From assembly GCA_005880345.1 (NCBI GenBank), contig VBGE01000018.1, forward strand, positions 1-9,234: a stretch of 9,234 nucleotides of DNA, read 5' to 3'. Both the position numbers and the translations under genes were made by a program. The first letter of the stretch is position 1. Each line of letters begins with the position of its first letter. The notes under the pieces are model-generated. The model saw nothing but the letters and a program-made list of their open reading frames with translations, had not been told where the DNA came from and did no database searches. This stretch comes from Chloroflexota bacterium (GTDB lineage Bacteria; Chloroflexota; Dormibacteria; Dormibacterales; Dormibacteraceae). Positions 1 to 5,487 of this stretch are shown piece by piece.

Positions 1-396
1 CATCACGCGCTGGCTGAGCCCCTCGGCGGGCTTTTCGAGTTGGAGGGGAAGTTGAAGTTTGAACTCATCTCGCTCCTGGCAAGCGAGCTTAAGGCGCGGC
101 ACCTTCCGGTAAAAGAGGCGCGAATCTTTGGAAGTGCCGCTCAGGGCGCAATGGCGCCTAGGAGCGACGTCGACCTCGCCTTAGTTACATCGCGCGAGAG
201 CGTAGCGGCGGTGGAGGGCGCCGCCCAGGAGATAGCCGAGTCGGCCCGTGAACGGTTCGGCACGCGGCTAAATGTGCTGGTCGGCTCACCGTCACTCGAG
301 AGGTTGAGCAAGAGCCGCCAGCCCGGCCACGGTGTCTGGCAAGCAATCGAGCGAGAAGGTCTCGATGTCTTCGCGGCCACCAGGGCCACGGGCTAG
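1..396 (+). CDS. MNT-type nucleotidyltransferase domain protein, 5' end outside window
   Basis: The reading frame is open from the first base, so the visible 131 codons are probably the C-terminal part of a longer gene. A TTG at 40 could serve as a start, but no convincing Shine-Dalgarno precedes it, and the frame upstream of it reads like protein continuous with the rest. The signature of minimal nucleotidyltransferases is clear: IFGSAAQGAMAPRSDVDLAL fits GS-x10-D-x-D, the Mg/NTP-binding site of the DNA polymerase beta superfamily. In the family, proteins of this kind modify a partner HEPN protein, as in MntA/HepT type VII toxin-antitoxin systems. Many actinobacterial versions carry an N-terminal winged helix, which would lie to the left of this window. 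The stop codon overlaps the GTG start of the HEPN gene (TAGTG), which implies translational coupling. The nucleotidyltransferase fold is secure; the antitoxin role is inferred from the neighbour. Confidence 0.85.
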   Translation, partial: HHALAEPLGGLFELEGKLKFELISLLASELKARHLPVKEARIFGSAAQGAMAPRSDVDLALVTSRESVAAVEGAAQEIAESARERFGTRLNVLVGSPSLERLSKSRQPGHGVWQAIEREGLDVFAATRATG

Positions 397-812
397 TGGC
401 CAAAGGCAAGACGGCCCAAGTCCGACGGGGCGAGGCCAAGCTTTACCTGGACAAGGCCGTTCAATTCGTCGAACAAGCGCGTTCGGGACTTGATTCAGGC
501 CGCTACGACGCCGCGCTACTGGATGCAATTCATGCCGCGATCAGCGGTACCGACGCAGCCACCGTCGCCCTGGCCGGTGTTCGTTCGGCAGACCCTGATC
601 ACCAACGGGCCGCCGATTTGCCGGAAGAGGTTGCGGGATCCGCTCCTGAGGGACGCGAGCGGGTGCGTCAACTGCGGGCACTCCTAGCCCGAAAGAACAC
701 GGTGGAGTATGAATCTCGGAAAGCCACGGCAAAGGATGCGCGCGACGCAGTCGAAAGGGCTGGTCGAGTCGTCGATTGGGCCAGAGGCATCGTCGTGAAA
801 GCGCGTCTCTAG
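396..812 (+). CDS. HEPN-domain protein (SAV_6107-like), partner of the upstream nucleotidyltransferase
   Basis: This 138-residue, helix-rich protein starts with GTG, one base overlapping the stop of the nucleotidyltransferase gene. Residues 13-60 (EAKLYLDKAVQFVEQARSGL onward) form the first HEPN helices, with a family-like AISGTDAA turn at 48-55. The C-terminal signature is LLARKNTVEYES at 96-107. Canonical HEPN ribonucleases carry R-x4-6-H. Here R99 is kept, the His position of RX4HXY is E104, and Y105 follows. This R-K-N-x-x-E-Y form is known from SAV_6107-like HEPN proteins. In MntA/HepT pairs the toxin is an RNase silenced by AMPylation of a Tyr next to the catalytic His. Without the His, RNase activity cannot be assumed, although a Tyr that could be modified is present. 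It could be a non-catalytic or mechanistically different HEPN partner. Domain call is firm; toxin activity is uncertain. Confidence 0.8.
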   Translation: MAKGKTAQVRRGEAKLYLDKAVQFVEQARSGLDSGRYDAALLDAIHAAISGTDAATVALAGVRSADPDHQRAADLPEEVAGSAPEGRERVRQLRALLARKNTVEYESRKATAKDARDAVERAGRVVDWARGIVVKARL

Positions 813-1144
813 AAAGCAGCTGGCCTCGATAATGCGTCGCTCTCGCGAGGAGGCGGCTCTACTCTGGGCGTTAGTACTTGGTTCCGGCGGTGCCCACCTC
901 AGACGAAAACGCATCAGGATGTGGTGAGGGAAAACGTGCACTAGGTGACATGCCGACGGTCGTTGCATCGGCGGATAAAAGATGCATGAACCATTTGCTG
1001 CGTGAACCGCCGTAGGCAACTAGCGAGGCGGGAAGGCAATCGAAAGGATTCGACGGACTCTGTCGATCTCGCCTGCGGTGAGTAGCTGGCTCCGCGTGAG
1101 CAGGCCCTTGACCGAATTCGCGCCGACCAGAGTGACTCGTCTGA
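813..1144. other. Intergenic stretch without a recognised gene
   Basis: About 330 bases between the HEPN gene and the metallo-beta-lactamase remnant. No reading frame here on either strand gives a protein I recognise, and none has a supporting ribosome binding site. A short inverted repeat TGCATC/GATGCA lies at 964-986 with an AT-richer loop. No terminator with a T-tract follows the HEPN gene. The stretch may include decayed upstream sequence of the remnant gene that begins at about 1145. Confidence 0.5.
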
Positions 1145-1540
1145 AGACAGTCGGGGTCGGTTCAAACCGATGACGGGCGCAACATCTTGATCGACTCAGG
1201 AATGCCTCTGGATGCGGATGGCTCGGATCCTCCCACCGAAGAGTCGGCCGACATCCTCGCTCAGCTGAGCGAGCTCGGGGTGCGGCCTGAGGACGTCGAG
1301 GTCGTCATCTGCACGCATTTCGACATTGATCACGTCGGTCATCCCGAGCGCGCAGTTAGTCTCGAGCGGCAGTTCTCAGTCGACCGTCAGCCGCGGTCTT
1401 ATGAGGACGTCGACCGGCTTCGAGCGAGCACGCGCAAGCTGCTCGACCTCGTCTCCTGCGAGAAGGTCGCGCTCACCGTGTTCCACCACGACAGCGAGCA
1501 ATGGAGAAAATTGCGGCGTGCACCTGAAGCGTATGAGTGA
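1145..1540 (+). pseudogene. Decayed metallo-beta-lactamase-fold hydrolase (AHL-lactonase-like), N-terminus and centre missing
   Basis: The frame is open after a TGA at 1142 and reads TDDGRNILIDSGMPLDADG, the strand before the first MBL motif. It continues to LGVRPEDVEVVICTHFDIDHVG, a variant (H-x-D-x-D-H) of the metal-binding HxHxDH motif. Only a few residues later it jumps to RLRASTRKLLDLV and a tail TVFHHDSEQWRKLRRAPEAY. That tail matches the far C-terminus of these hydrolases, with the last metal His in the HHD segment. Intact members have about 230-280 residues. Here the first roughly 30-50 residues and the central part (His of motif 3, the GDA/DA aspartate) are absent. The only in-frame initiator, a TTG at 1187, lies inside the conserved ILIDSG strand and has no ribosome binding site. 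The product could not assemble the dinuclear metal site, so I treat it as a pseudogene. Confidence 0.7.
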
Positions 1541-1645
1541 TCGGGTCTCCAAGAAGCCATCCGCGGCAACCCCGTAACGTGGACGTCGCAGGCAAGCGGC
1601 AGCTAATGCGAACCTCACCGGACGCACTAACGCGGGAGGGCATCT

Positions 1646-2086
1646 GTGGCGGCTATTCGACGCTTCGACCACGTCGGCATCACGGTCGGGGACCTAGACA
1701 CGGCGACGGCGTTCTTCGTCGGGCTGGGTCTCGAGGTTGAGGGCAGGATGTTCATGGAAGGCGAGTTCGTCGACACTGTCATTGGCATTCCGAACTCTCG
1801 GAGCGAGATCGTCATGCTGCGCCCGCCCGACGGAGGAACCGGGCTGGAGCTGTCGAGCTTCATCCGGCCCAACCACGAACCGGGATCGCCCCACGCCATG
1901 TCCAACGAGCTGGGGTTGCGCAACGTTTGCTTCGAAGTGGACAACCTCCAGGGAGTTGTCGACCGGCTGGCTGCCGACGGCTACGGCCTGGTCGGCGGCA
2001 TCGGTCAATACGAGGACATCTGGCGCCAGGCCTACGTGCGCGGGCCGGACGGAATCATCGTGGCCCTGGCCCAGCGAATCGACTGA
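1646..2086 (+). CDS. VOC-superfamily (glyoxalase/dioxygenase-like) protein
   Basis: The 146-residue protein starts with GTG at 1646, five bases after a GGGAGGG Shine-Dalgarno at 1634-1640. It has the two paired beta-alpha-beta-beta-beta units of the vicinal oxygen chelate fold: residues 5-72 (FDHVGITVGDLDTATAFF to GLELSSF) and 90-143 (GLRNVCFEVDN to VRGPDGIIVALAQ). In the first unit the usual metal ligands are present (H9, E68). In the second unit the corresponding positions are N93 and A140, so it may not bind metal in the usual glyoxalase-I manner. GPDGIIVALA endings do occur in uncharacterised actinobacterial VOC proteins. The substrate cannot be told from the sequence. It is followed by 130 bases without a gene and then the YdeI-like gene, so it is probably a separate transcription unit. 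Confidence 0.88.
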   Translation: MAAIRRFDHVGITVGDLDTATAFFVGLGLEVEGRMFMEGEFVDTVIGIPNSRSEIVMLRPPDGGTGLELSSFIRPNHEPGSPHAMSNELGLRNVCFEVDNLQGVVDRLAADGYGLVGGIGQYEDIWRQAYVRGPDGIIVALAQRID

Positions 2087-2152
2087 CCCGCGCTCGGCTG
2101 AAGCCGCAGGCAGCCGCCGGCATCATTGCCGACGAGCCTGCCGATGACGCGA

Positions 2153-2174
2153 GGGTTCGGCGCTGCGCCGACCC
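2153..2174 (+). terminator. GC-rich hairpin downstream of the VOC gene, possible terminator
   Basis: GGGT-TCGGCG (2153-2162) pairs with CGCCGA-CCC (2166-2174). This gives nine base pairs with one bulged T (2156) and a three-base CTG loop. It lies 67 bases after the VOC stop and 43 bases before the YdeI-like start. There is no T-tract after it, so intrinsic termination is only a possibility. It could also be a leader structure of the next transcript. Confidence 0.35.
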
Positions 2175-2216
2175 CAAGGCTGCCTTCGTGCAAATCGGAG
2201 CTAGGATGGGCGATCG

Positions 2217-2531
2217 ATGAGTTCCAGGGTGGTTTCCGGCGGAGTGGTGCATACCGTCCCGACCGATCTGAGACGGGTCCTGATTGCCAATCCAAGGGTT
2301 CTGGCGGCGTGGCAAGACCTCACGCCTCTTGCCCGCAATGAATGGATCTGCTGGGTGCTCTGGCCGAAGAAGGCTGAAACGAGAAGTCAGCACATCCAGC
2401 GAGTGGAATCGGAGCTGCTGGAGGGGAAGCGGCGGCCCTGTTGTTGGCTGGGCTGCATCCACCGCAAGGACAAGGAGCTGAGCCCTTCGGTCCGCTGGGT
2501 GCTGAGCAGCCGCAGCAAAGCGTCGGCATGA
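2217..2531 (+). CDS. YdeI/OmdA-family (bacteriocin-protection) small protein
   Basis: This 104-residue protein matches the short YdeI/OmpD-associated family (OmdA domain). VPTDLRRVLIANPRVLAAWQ (residues 14-33) leads into the hallmark LTPLARNEWICWVLWPKKAE, where the family core is LTPxARxExxxWIxxAKKxxTRxxRI, and then RSQHIQRVESELLEGKRRPC. The C-terminus (CCWLGCIHRKDKELSPSVRW) contains two Cys, one His and an Arg and resembles the longer actinobacterial members. The biochemical role of the family is poorly defined; the family name comes from protection against some bacteriocins and antimicrobial peptides. The ATG at 2217 is preceded by AGGA at 2203-2206. Its TGA overlaps the ATG of the next gene (ATGA), so the two are co-translated. 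Confidence 0.85.
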   Translation: MSSRVVSGGVVHTVPTDLRRVLIANPRVLAAWQDLTPLARNEWICWVLWPKKAETRSQHIQRVESELLEGKRRPCCWLGCIHRKDKELSPSVRWVLSSRSKASA

Positions 2532-2914
2532 GCGACGCATCGGCGTCCCAACAGATAGATGACATCGTCCGCAGGATGGCCGGCTGGAGGGGTGAGACGT
2601 TGAGCCAACTGCGGGCTCTCATCAGGGGCGCCGACCCGGGCGTAATCGAAGAGGTGAAGTGGAAGAAGCCCTCCCGCCCCGAGGGAGTCCCCGTCTGGTC
2701 GCACGACGGCATCGTCTGCATAGGCGAGGCCCTCAAGAACGCCGTGAGGCTGACGTTTCCAAAAGGGGCCCAGCTGAAGGATCCGAAAGGGCTCTTCAAC
2801 ACGCGTTTGGACAGCAAGACGGTACGTGCCATCGATTTCCACGAGGGTGACGCCATCAACGCGTCGGCCCTGAAGGCGCTGATTGTCCAGGGCGCCCGCC
2901 TCAACCGAAGCTGA
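2528..2914 (+). CDS. DUF1801 domain protein (YdhG-like)
   Basis: The start is the ATG at 2528, inside the ATGA overlap with the YdeI-like gene; in-frame sequence upstream of it belongs to the other gene's reading. The protein has 128 residues. Typical DUF1801 blocks are visible: RMAGWRGETLSQLRALIR (15-32), ADPGVIEEVKWKKP (34-47), GVPVWSHDGIVCIGEALKN (52-70), VRLTFPKGAQL (72-82), LFNTRLDSKTVRAIDFHEGD (88-107), and a final helix ALKALIVQGARLN. The fold is an alpha/beta domain of unknown biochemical function. YdeI/OmdA and DUF1801 domains are often found together or fused (as in B. subtilis YdeI), so this overlapping pair likely acts as one unit. It ends convergently with the secreted-protein gene. 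Confidence 0.88.
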   Translation: MSDASASQQIDDIVRRMAGWRGETLSQLRALIRGADPGVIEEVKWKKPSRPEGVPVWSHDGIVCIGEALKNAVRLTFPKGAQLKDPKGLFNTRLDSKTVRAIDFHEGDAINASALKALIVQGARLNRS

Positions 2915-2995
2915 GATTGGCTCGTCCGCCAGCTCAGGCGGCCAGTGGTCAAGTCGGTCCGGCCTGCAGTGTCAGTTTCAGAAGACGAACCCCGA

Positions 2996-3023
2996 CGGGT
3001 TGCGGCCACTTGGTCGCAACCCG
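2996..3023. terminator. Strong hairpin between convergent genes, probable bidirectional terminator
   Basis: CGGGTTGCGGCC (2996-3007) pairs with GGTCGCAACCCG (3012-3023) around an ACTT loop. The stem is twelve base pairs with a single G-U. It lies 81 bases after the DUF1801 stop and 35 bases beyond the end of the minus-strand gene at 3059. That is where a shared terminator for two convergent units is expected. Neither side has a clear T-tract, so termination would be of the GC-rich, tail-less type. Confidence 0.55.
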
Positions 3024-3058
3024 CCCAGGATGTCGCCAGGCAATATGTCGCGGTTCTT

Positions 3059-3577
3059 TCAGCCCTTGATGTGAATCGCTACTGGTCCGGTGGTCACGGT
3101 CGTGGTCGTTGGAGACAAACATGGCGGGCATGTAAAGGTGAACAGGGTCAGGGACAGAGTGGCCGTGGCCTGGCCGCCGGTAAAGGCAGCGGTAAACGGA
3201 TAGGTCTGCACATCAGGCATCACGAGTGCCTGATACGCGTGCGAGCTCCCGTCGCAGATGAGGTCCACCCCTGGCTGCGGAGATCCAAAAGCCCCCTTAC
3301 CGCCGGAAGAGAGGGTCGCGACCCCCACGGCGACATTTGAGTTTCCATTCGTCTGGATAACTTGGAGGGTGCCAGAGATCGACTGGCTGGTATCGGGGTC
3401 CGATGAGGGTGCTGGGCACGTGACCGAAATCGGCACCAGCAGGCCGAGCGAAGCACGGGTCGCGGGTGAGCCTACAGAGACTGCCAGGCCGGAGTCGGCG
3501 GATGCCGCCACGGGAAGGAGTCCTAGCAGCAGGACGGGAGTCAGTGCGCCGAATCGAAGGAGCCGTCTCAACATCAT
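3059..3577 (-). CDS. Small secreted protein of unknown function
   Basis: The 172-residue protein has a classical Sec signal peptide: RR at 5-6 and 8 region positives, a hydrophobic core at 10-23 (GALTPVLLLGLLPV), and an AxA-type cut after A27 (ASA|DS). The start is well supported: GAGGTGA at 3581-3587 lies just before two consecutive ATG codons (3577 and 3574), with the second at the better spacing. The mature part is rich in Ser, Thr, Gly and Val, consistent with beta-strands. It holds four Cys (54, 108, 150, 153; the last two as CPPC) that could form two disulfides outside the cell. There is no membrane anchor, LPXTG or lipobox. The Thr-rich C-terminus (SPTTTTVTTGPVAIHI) does not match an anchoring signal I know. 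I do not recognise a family. The 263 bases upstream, to the end of the WYL gene, hold no other gene; its AT-richer part at about 3650-3675 is the likeliest promoter area. Confidence 0.72.
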   Translation of the reverse strand: MMLRRLLRFGALTPVLLLGLLPVAASADSGLAVSVGSPATRASLGLLVPISVTCPAPSSDPDTSQSISGTLQVIQTNGNSNVAVGVATLSSGGKGAFGSPQPGVDLICDGSSHAYQALVMPDVQTYPFTAAFTGGQATATLSLTLFTFTCPPCLSPTTTTVTTGPVAIHIKG

Positions 3578-3840
3578 TGGTCACCTCATAAAGCTATGGC
3601 CGGAACGGCGCAGATGCTCAGAGGAAAACCGTCTCGAAGCCAGTCTCGTCGGGGTTTCAAAATTGGTATCAAATAGCGCGACCTCATGGGGACTACTCGC
3701 AGGCGCGATGCAGGGAGTCTCTGGAGATCTGTGTATCAGTTCGGAATTCCATCGCCAGGGCCGGCGCGCTCGTGTCCTGGTGTTGCAGTGGGCCCGAGTG
3801 TCTGTCGCCTACCAGTTCCATCAGAACCTCGCCGAGTCTT

Positions 3841-4854
3841 TCAGCCGGCCATCGAACGAGGCGCCGAGCGCTTTTCGTACGCCGCCGAAGCCTCTTCGAG
3901 CTCTGCGGCGATGGATTCCCGCAGGTCGGTTGGCGTTACCACCTCGCATTCCTTGCCCCAACCCAGGATCCAGGGTCGGATCTCCGTCGGCTCGGCTATC
4001 ACCAGGCGCAGCTCGACCCCGCCGCCGGCCAGCTTCCGCACCTCCTGCGACTCATGCCACGTCGTCGCGACCACCCGTGGTGCGACCCGTGGCGTGAAAC
4101 GAAGCACCACCTCGACCGGGTGGTCCGACGTCCAGATCCCCCACGCGTGGCCCAACAGCTTGCGCAGCGATGAGCCAAGCGGCGGCGAGAACCGCGCGTC
4201 CAGGACGACGACCGCGGAAATGCGGTCGACCCTGTAGTTCCGTGGCGCGCGCCGCTTCTCGTCGTACGCGATCAGGTAGAGGGAATGCGCGGCTGGCGTC
4301 GGTTCGATGAACAGCGGCCACACCACTCGCTCCGACGTGCTCCCGTCCTCTTTCGTGTAGCGGATCCGCACCTTGCGCCGCTCCGACCACGCCGTGGTCA
4401 GCGCCGCGAACACCTTCGTCCATGTCCCGTCGTCCGGCTTGTCCGCCAGCCCGTCCGCCACCTCCATCACCGGCCCCTTCATCGGTCCCGGCAGGGCGGC
4501 GGCCAGCTTCTCGTACGCGGCCTGGGCGAACGGGTTGGCGCGGTCGGCGTAGCGCCACATCAGCCGTGCGCCCACCACCATTGCCATCGCCTCAGGGACC
4601 GTGAAGTTCACCGGTGGCAGGAAGTAGCCCTCGATCAGTGTCCACCGCGTGCCCTGCTTCACGAATGGCACCTTGTATTCGCTTTCCAGGGCAACCAGAT
4701 CGCGCTGGGCCTGCCGCTGCGAGATCTCCATCTTCTGCGCGATCTGGGCCGATGTCAGGCCCCGTGGCTGCGCCTGGAAGAGGGCCAGCTCACGCATCAG
4801 CCGGATCAGCCTGTCGTGCTTCTCGAAGTTGTCCCGAGACATGGAGGGCCGCAT
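3841..4854 (-). CDS. WYL-domain transcriptional regulator (HTH-WYL-WCX)
   Basis: The 337-residue protein has the standard layout. A winged HTH occupies about 10-75 (LTSAQIAQKMEISQRQAQRD as recognition region, then DLVALESEY). The WYL domain occupies about 145-215, with SLYLIAYDEKRRAPRNYRVD for the sensing core. A WCX C-terminal extension follows at about 235-325 (VEVVLRFTPRVAPRV, then WILGWGKECEVVTP). The family is related to PafB/PafC and DriD, which respond to DNA damage or nucleic-acid ligands, and to regulators found near CRISPR and other defence loci. The ATG at 4854 is preceded by GGTGA (4859-4863) at good spacing; a second ATG at 4842 has no ribosome binding site. It diverges from the nuclease operon, and two identical inverted repeats lie between them, so it probably controls itself and that operon. 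Function as a regulator is firm; target and ligand are inferred. Confidence 0.92.
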   Translation of the reverse strand: MRPSMSRDNFEKHDRLIRLMRELALFQAQPRGLTSAQIAQKMEISQRQAQRDLVALESEYKVPFVKQGTRWTLIEGYFLPPVNFTVPEAMAMVVGARLMWRYADRANPFAQAAYEKLAAALPGPMKGPVMEVADGLADKPDDGTWTKVFAALTTAWSERRKVRIRYTKEDGSTSERVVWPLFIEPTPAAHSLYLIAYDEKRRAPRNYRVDRISAVVVLDARFSPPLGSSLRKLLGHAWGIWTSDHPVEVVLRFTPRVAPRVVATTWHESQEVRKLAGGGVELRLVIAEPTEIRPWILGWGKECEVVTPTDLRESIAAELEEASAAYEKRSAPRSMAG

Positions 4855-4896
4855 TATGTCACCGCTTGAAGAGCCCGGTTTACGACGCCCCGCGAA

Positions 4897-4916
4897 CGCG
4901 ACAACCAGCCGTCGCG
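4897..4916. promoter_or_regulatory. Candidate WYL operator 1: CGCGAC-N8-GTCGCG
   Basis: CGCGAC (4897-4902) and GTCGCG (4911-4916) form a perfect inverted repeat around eight bases. It lies 42 bases upstream of the WYL start codon. The same arms with the same spacing recur at 5011-5030. Repetition of an identical dyad within one divergent intergenic region is typical of dimer-binding regulators, and the position suggests autoregulation. Confidence 0.55.
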
Positions 4917-5010
4917 ACGACCCCTGACGATCGCGTCATGAACTCCGTATGCGACTCCGACCCGCTTCGCCCCGCCGGCCCGGAGGAGAAATTGATCACC
5001 GCGAGAAAAC

Positions 5011-5030
5011 CGCGACAGGGAGCTGTCGCG
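5011..5030. promoter_or_regulatory. Candidate WYL operator 2: perfect 8-bp-arm palindrome
   Basis: CGCGACAG (5011-5018) and CTGTCGCG (5023-5030) are a perfect inverted repeat around GGAG. Its core is again CGCGAC-N8-GTCGCG, as at 4897-4916. It ends directly before the ATG at 5031 and 33 bases before the ATG at 5064. If translation starts at 5031, the only Shine-Dalgarno (GGAG, 5019-5022) sits in the loop, so the element could also act as an RNA hairpin. A protein operator is the simpler reading because the dyad is duplicated near the divergent gene. Confidence 0.6.
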
Positions 5031-5474
5031 ATGCCCACGCACGCTGTGAGGATGGATAGAGAGATGCGACTGCACATTTACGAGAAGGAGCTACGCCGGC
5101 TGCTCTTCGACCTGCGCGATCACGACTTCGTGATCTTCGAGGATTCGCGAGACGCCGAGCGCTACGTCCAGTTCATGGTCCACGACTCGGCCGTGCTCGG
5201 CGAGGTGGGCTCGAAGCACTGGATGCCGGAGTCGAGCGGCCTGCGCAAGACCTCGGTCACCGCGCTGGGCTGCCTCGGCTTCGAGGGCGGCGGCCCGCAC
5301 AGCAATTTCTCCCGCGACCATCTTCCTCATGACGCCCGCAAGCTTGCCTGCATGACCGAGCTGCTCTTCGGGGCCGCCTACGGTGATGGCGTCTGCGACA
5401 TGCTGCCGATGATCCGGACGCGTGCGTCGAGAGAGGCCGACGCGCGCCCGGAGCAGTTGGAGTTCGACGCGTGA
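5031..5474 (+). CDS. Small TY-Chap/YbjN-like protein, first gene of the nuclease-helicase operon
   Basis: The protein has 147 residues from ATG 5031, chosen for GGAG eight bases upstream. ATG 5052 and 5064 are in frame. A TTG at 4992 behind GGAGGAG (4982-4988) is also possible. The operator at 5011-5030 would suit a later start such as 5064, where the conserved-looking part begins (RLHIYEKELRRLLFDL). The middle, HDFVIFEDSRDAERYVQFMV followed by LGEVGSKHWMPES and TALGCLGFEGGG, resembles TY-Chap/YbjN-like domains. These are small alpha/beta folds related to type III secretion chaperones, with a binding rather than catalytic role. A helix ARKLACMTELLFGAAYG follows, then a charged tail. It ends 13 bases before the TM0106-family start, so the two are one operon, and it may be a partner or modulator of that enzyme. 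Gene is likely real; family call is tentative. Confidence 0.65.
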   Translation: MPTHAVRMDREMRLHIYEKELRRLLFDLRDHDFVIFEDSRDAERYVQFMVHDSAVLGEVGSKHWMPESSGLRKTSVTALGCLGFEGGGPHSNFSRDHLPHDARKLACMTELLFGAAYGDGVCDMLPMIRTRASREADARPEQLEFDA

Positions 5475-5487
5475 CCTGGGAGTTCGC

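Noticed and set aside
1151..1175. GGTTCAAACC resembling a tRNA T-arm
   Set aside because: The flanking stem does not pair beyond the first bases and no acceptor, anticodon or D-arm can be built around it. The stretch also reads as protein leading into the MBL remnant.
1187..1540. Intact small gene starting at TTG 1187
   Set aside because: The TTG falls within the conserved ILIDSG strand of the MBL fold and has no ribosome binding site; homologous sequence continues upstream, so it is a fragment.
3313..3324. Perfect palindrome GGGTCGCGACCC
   Set aside because: It lies inside the coding region of the secreted protein, has different spacing from the CGCGAC-N8-GTCGCG dyads, and GTCGCGAC words are common in GC-rich coding DNA.
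3258..4097. Long plus-strand open frame opposite the secreted protein and the WYL gene
   Set aside because: It crosses two well-supported minus-strand genes, has no ribosome binding site, and its translation is Arg/Pro/Ser-rich without any domain.
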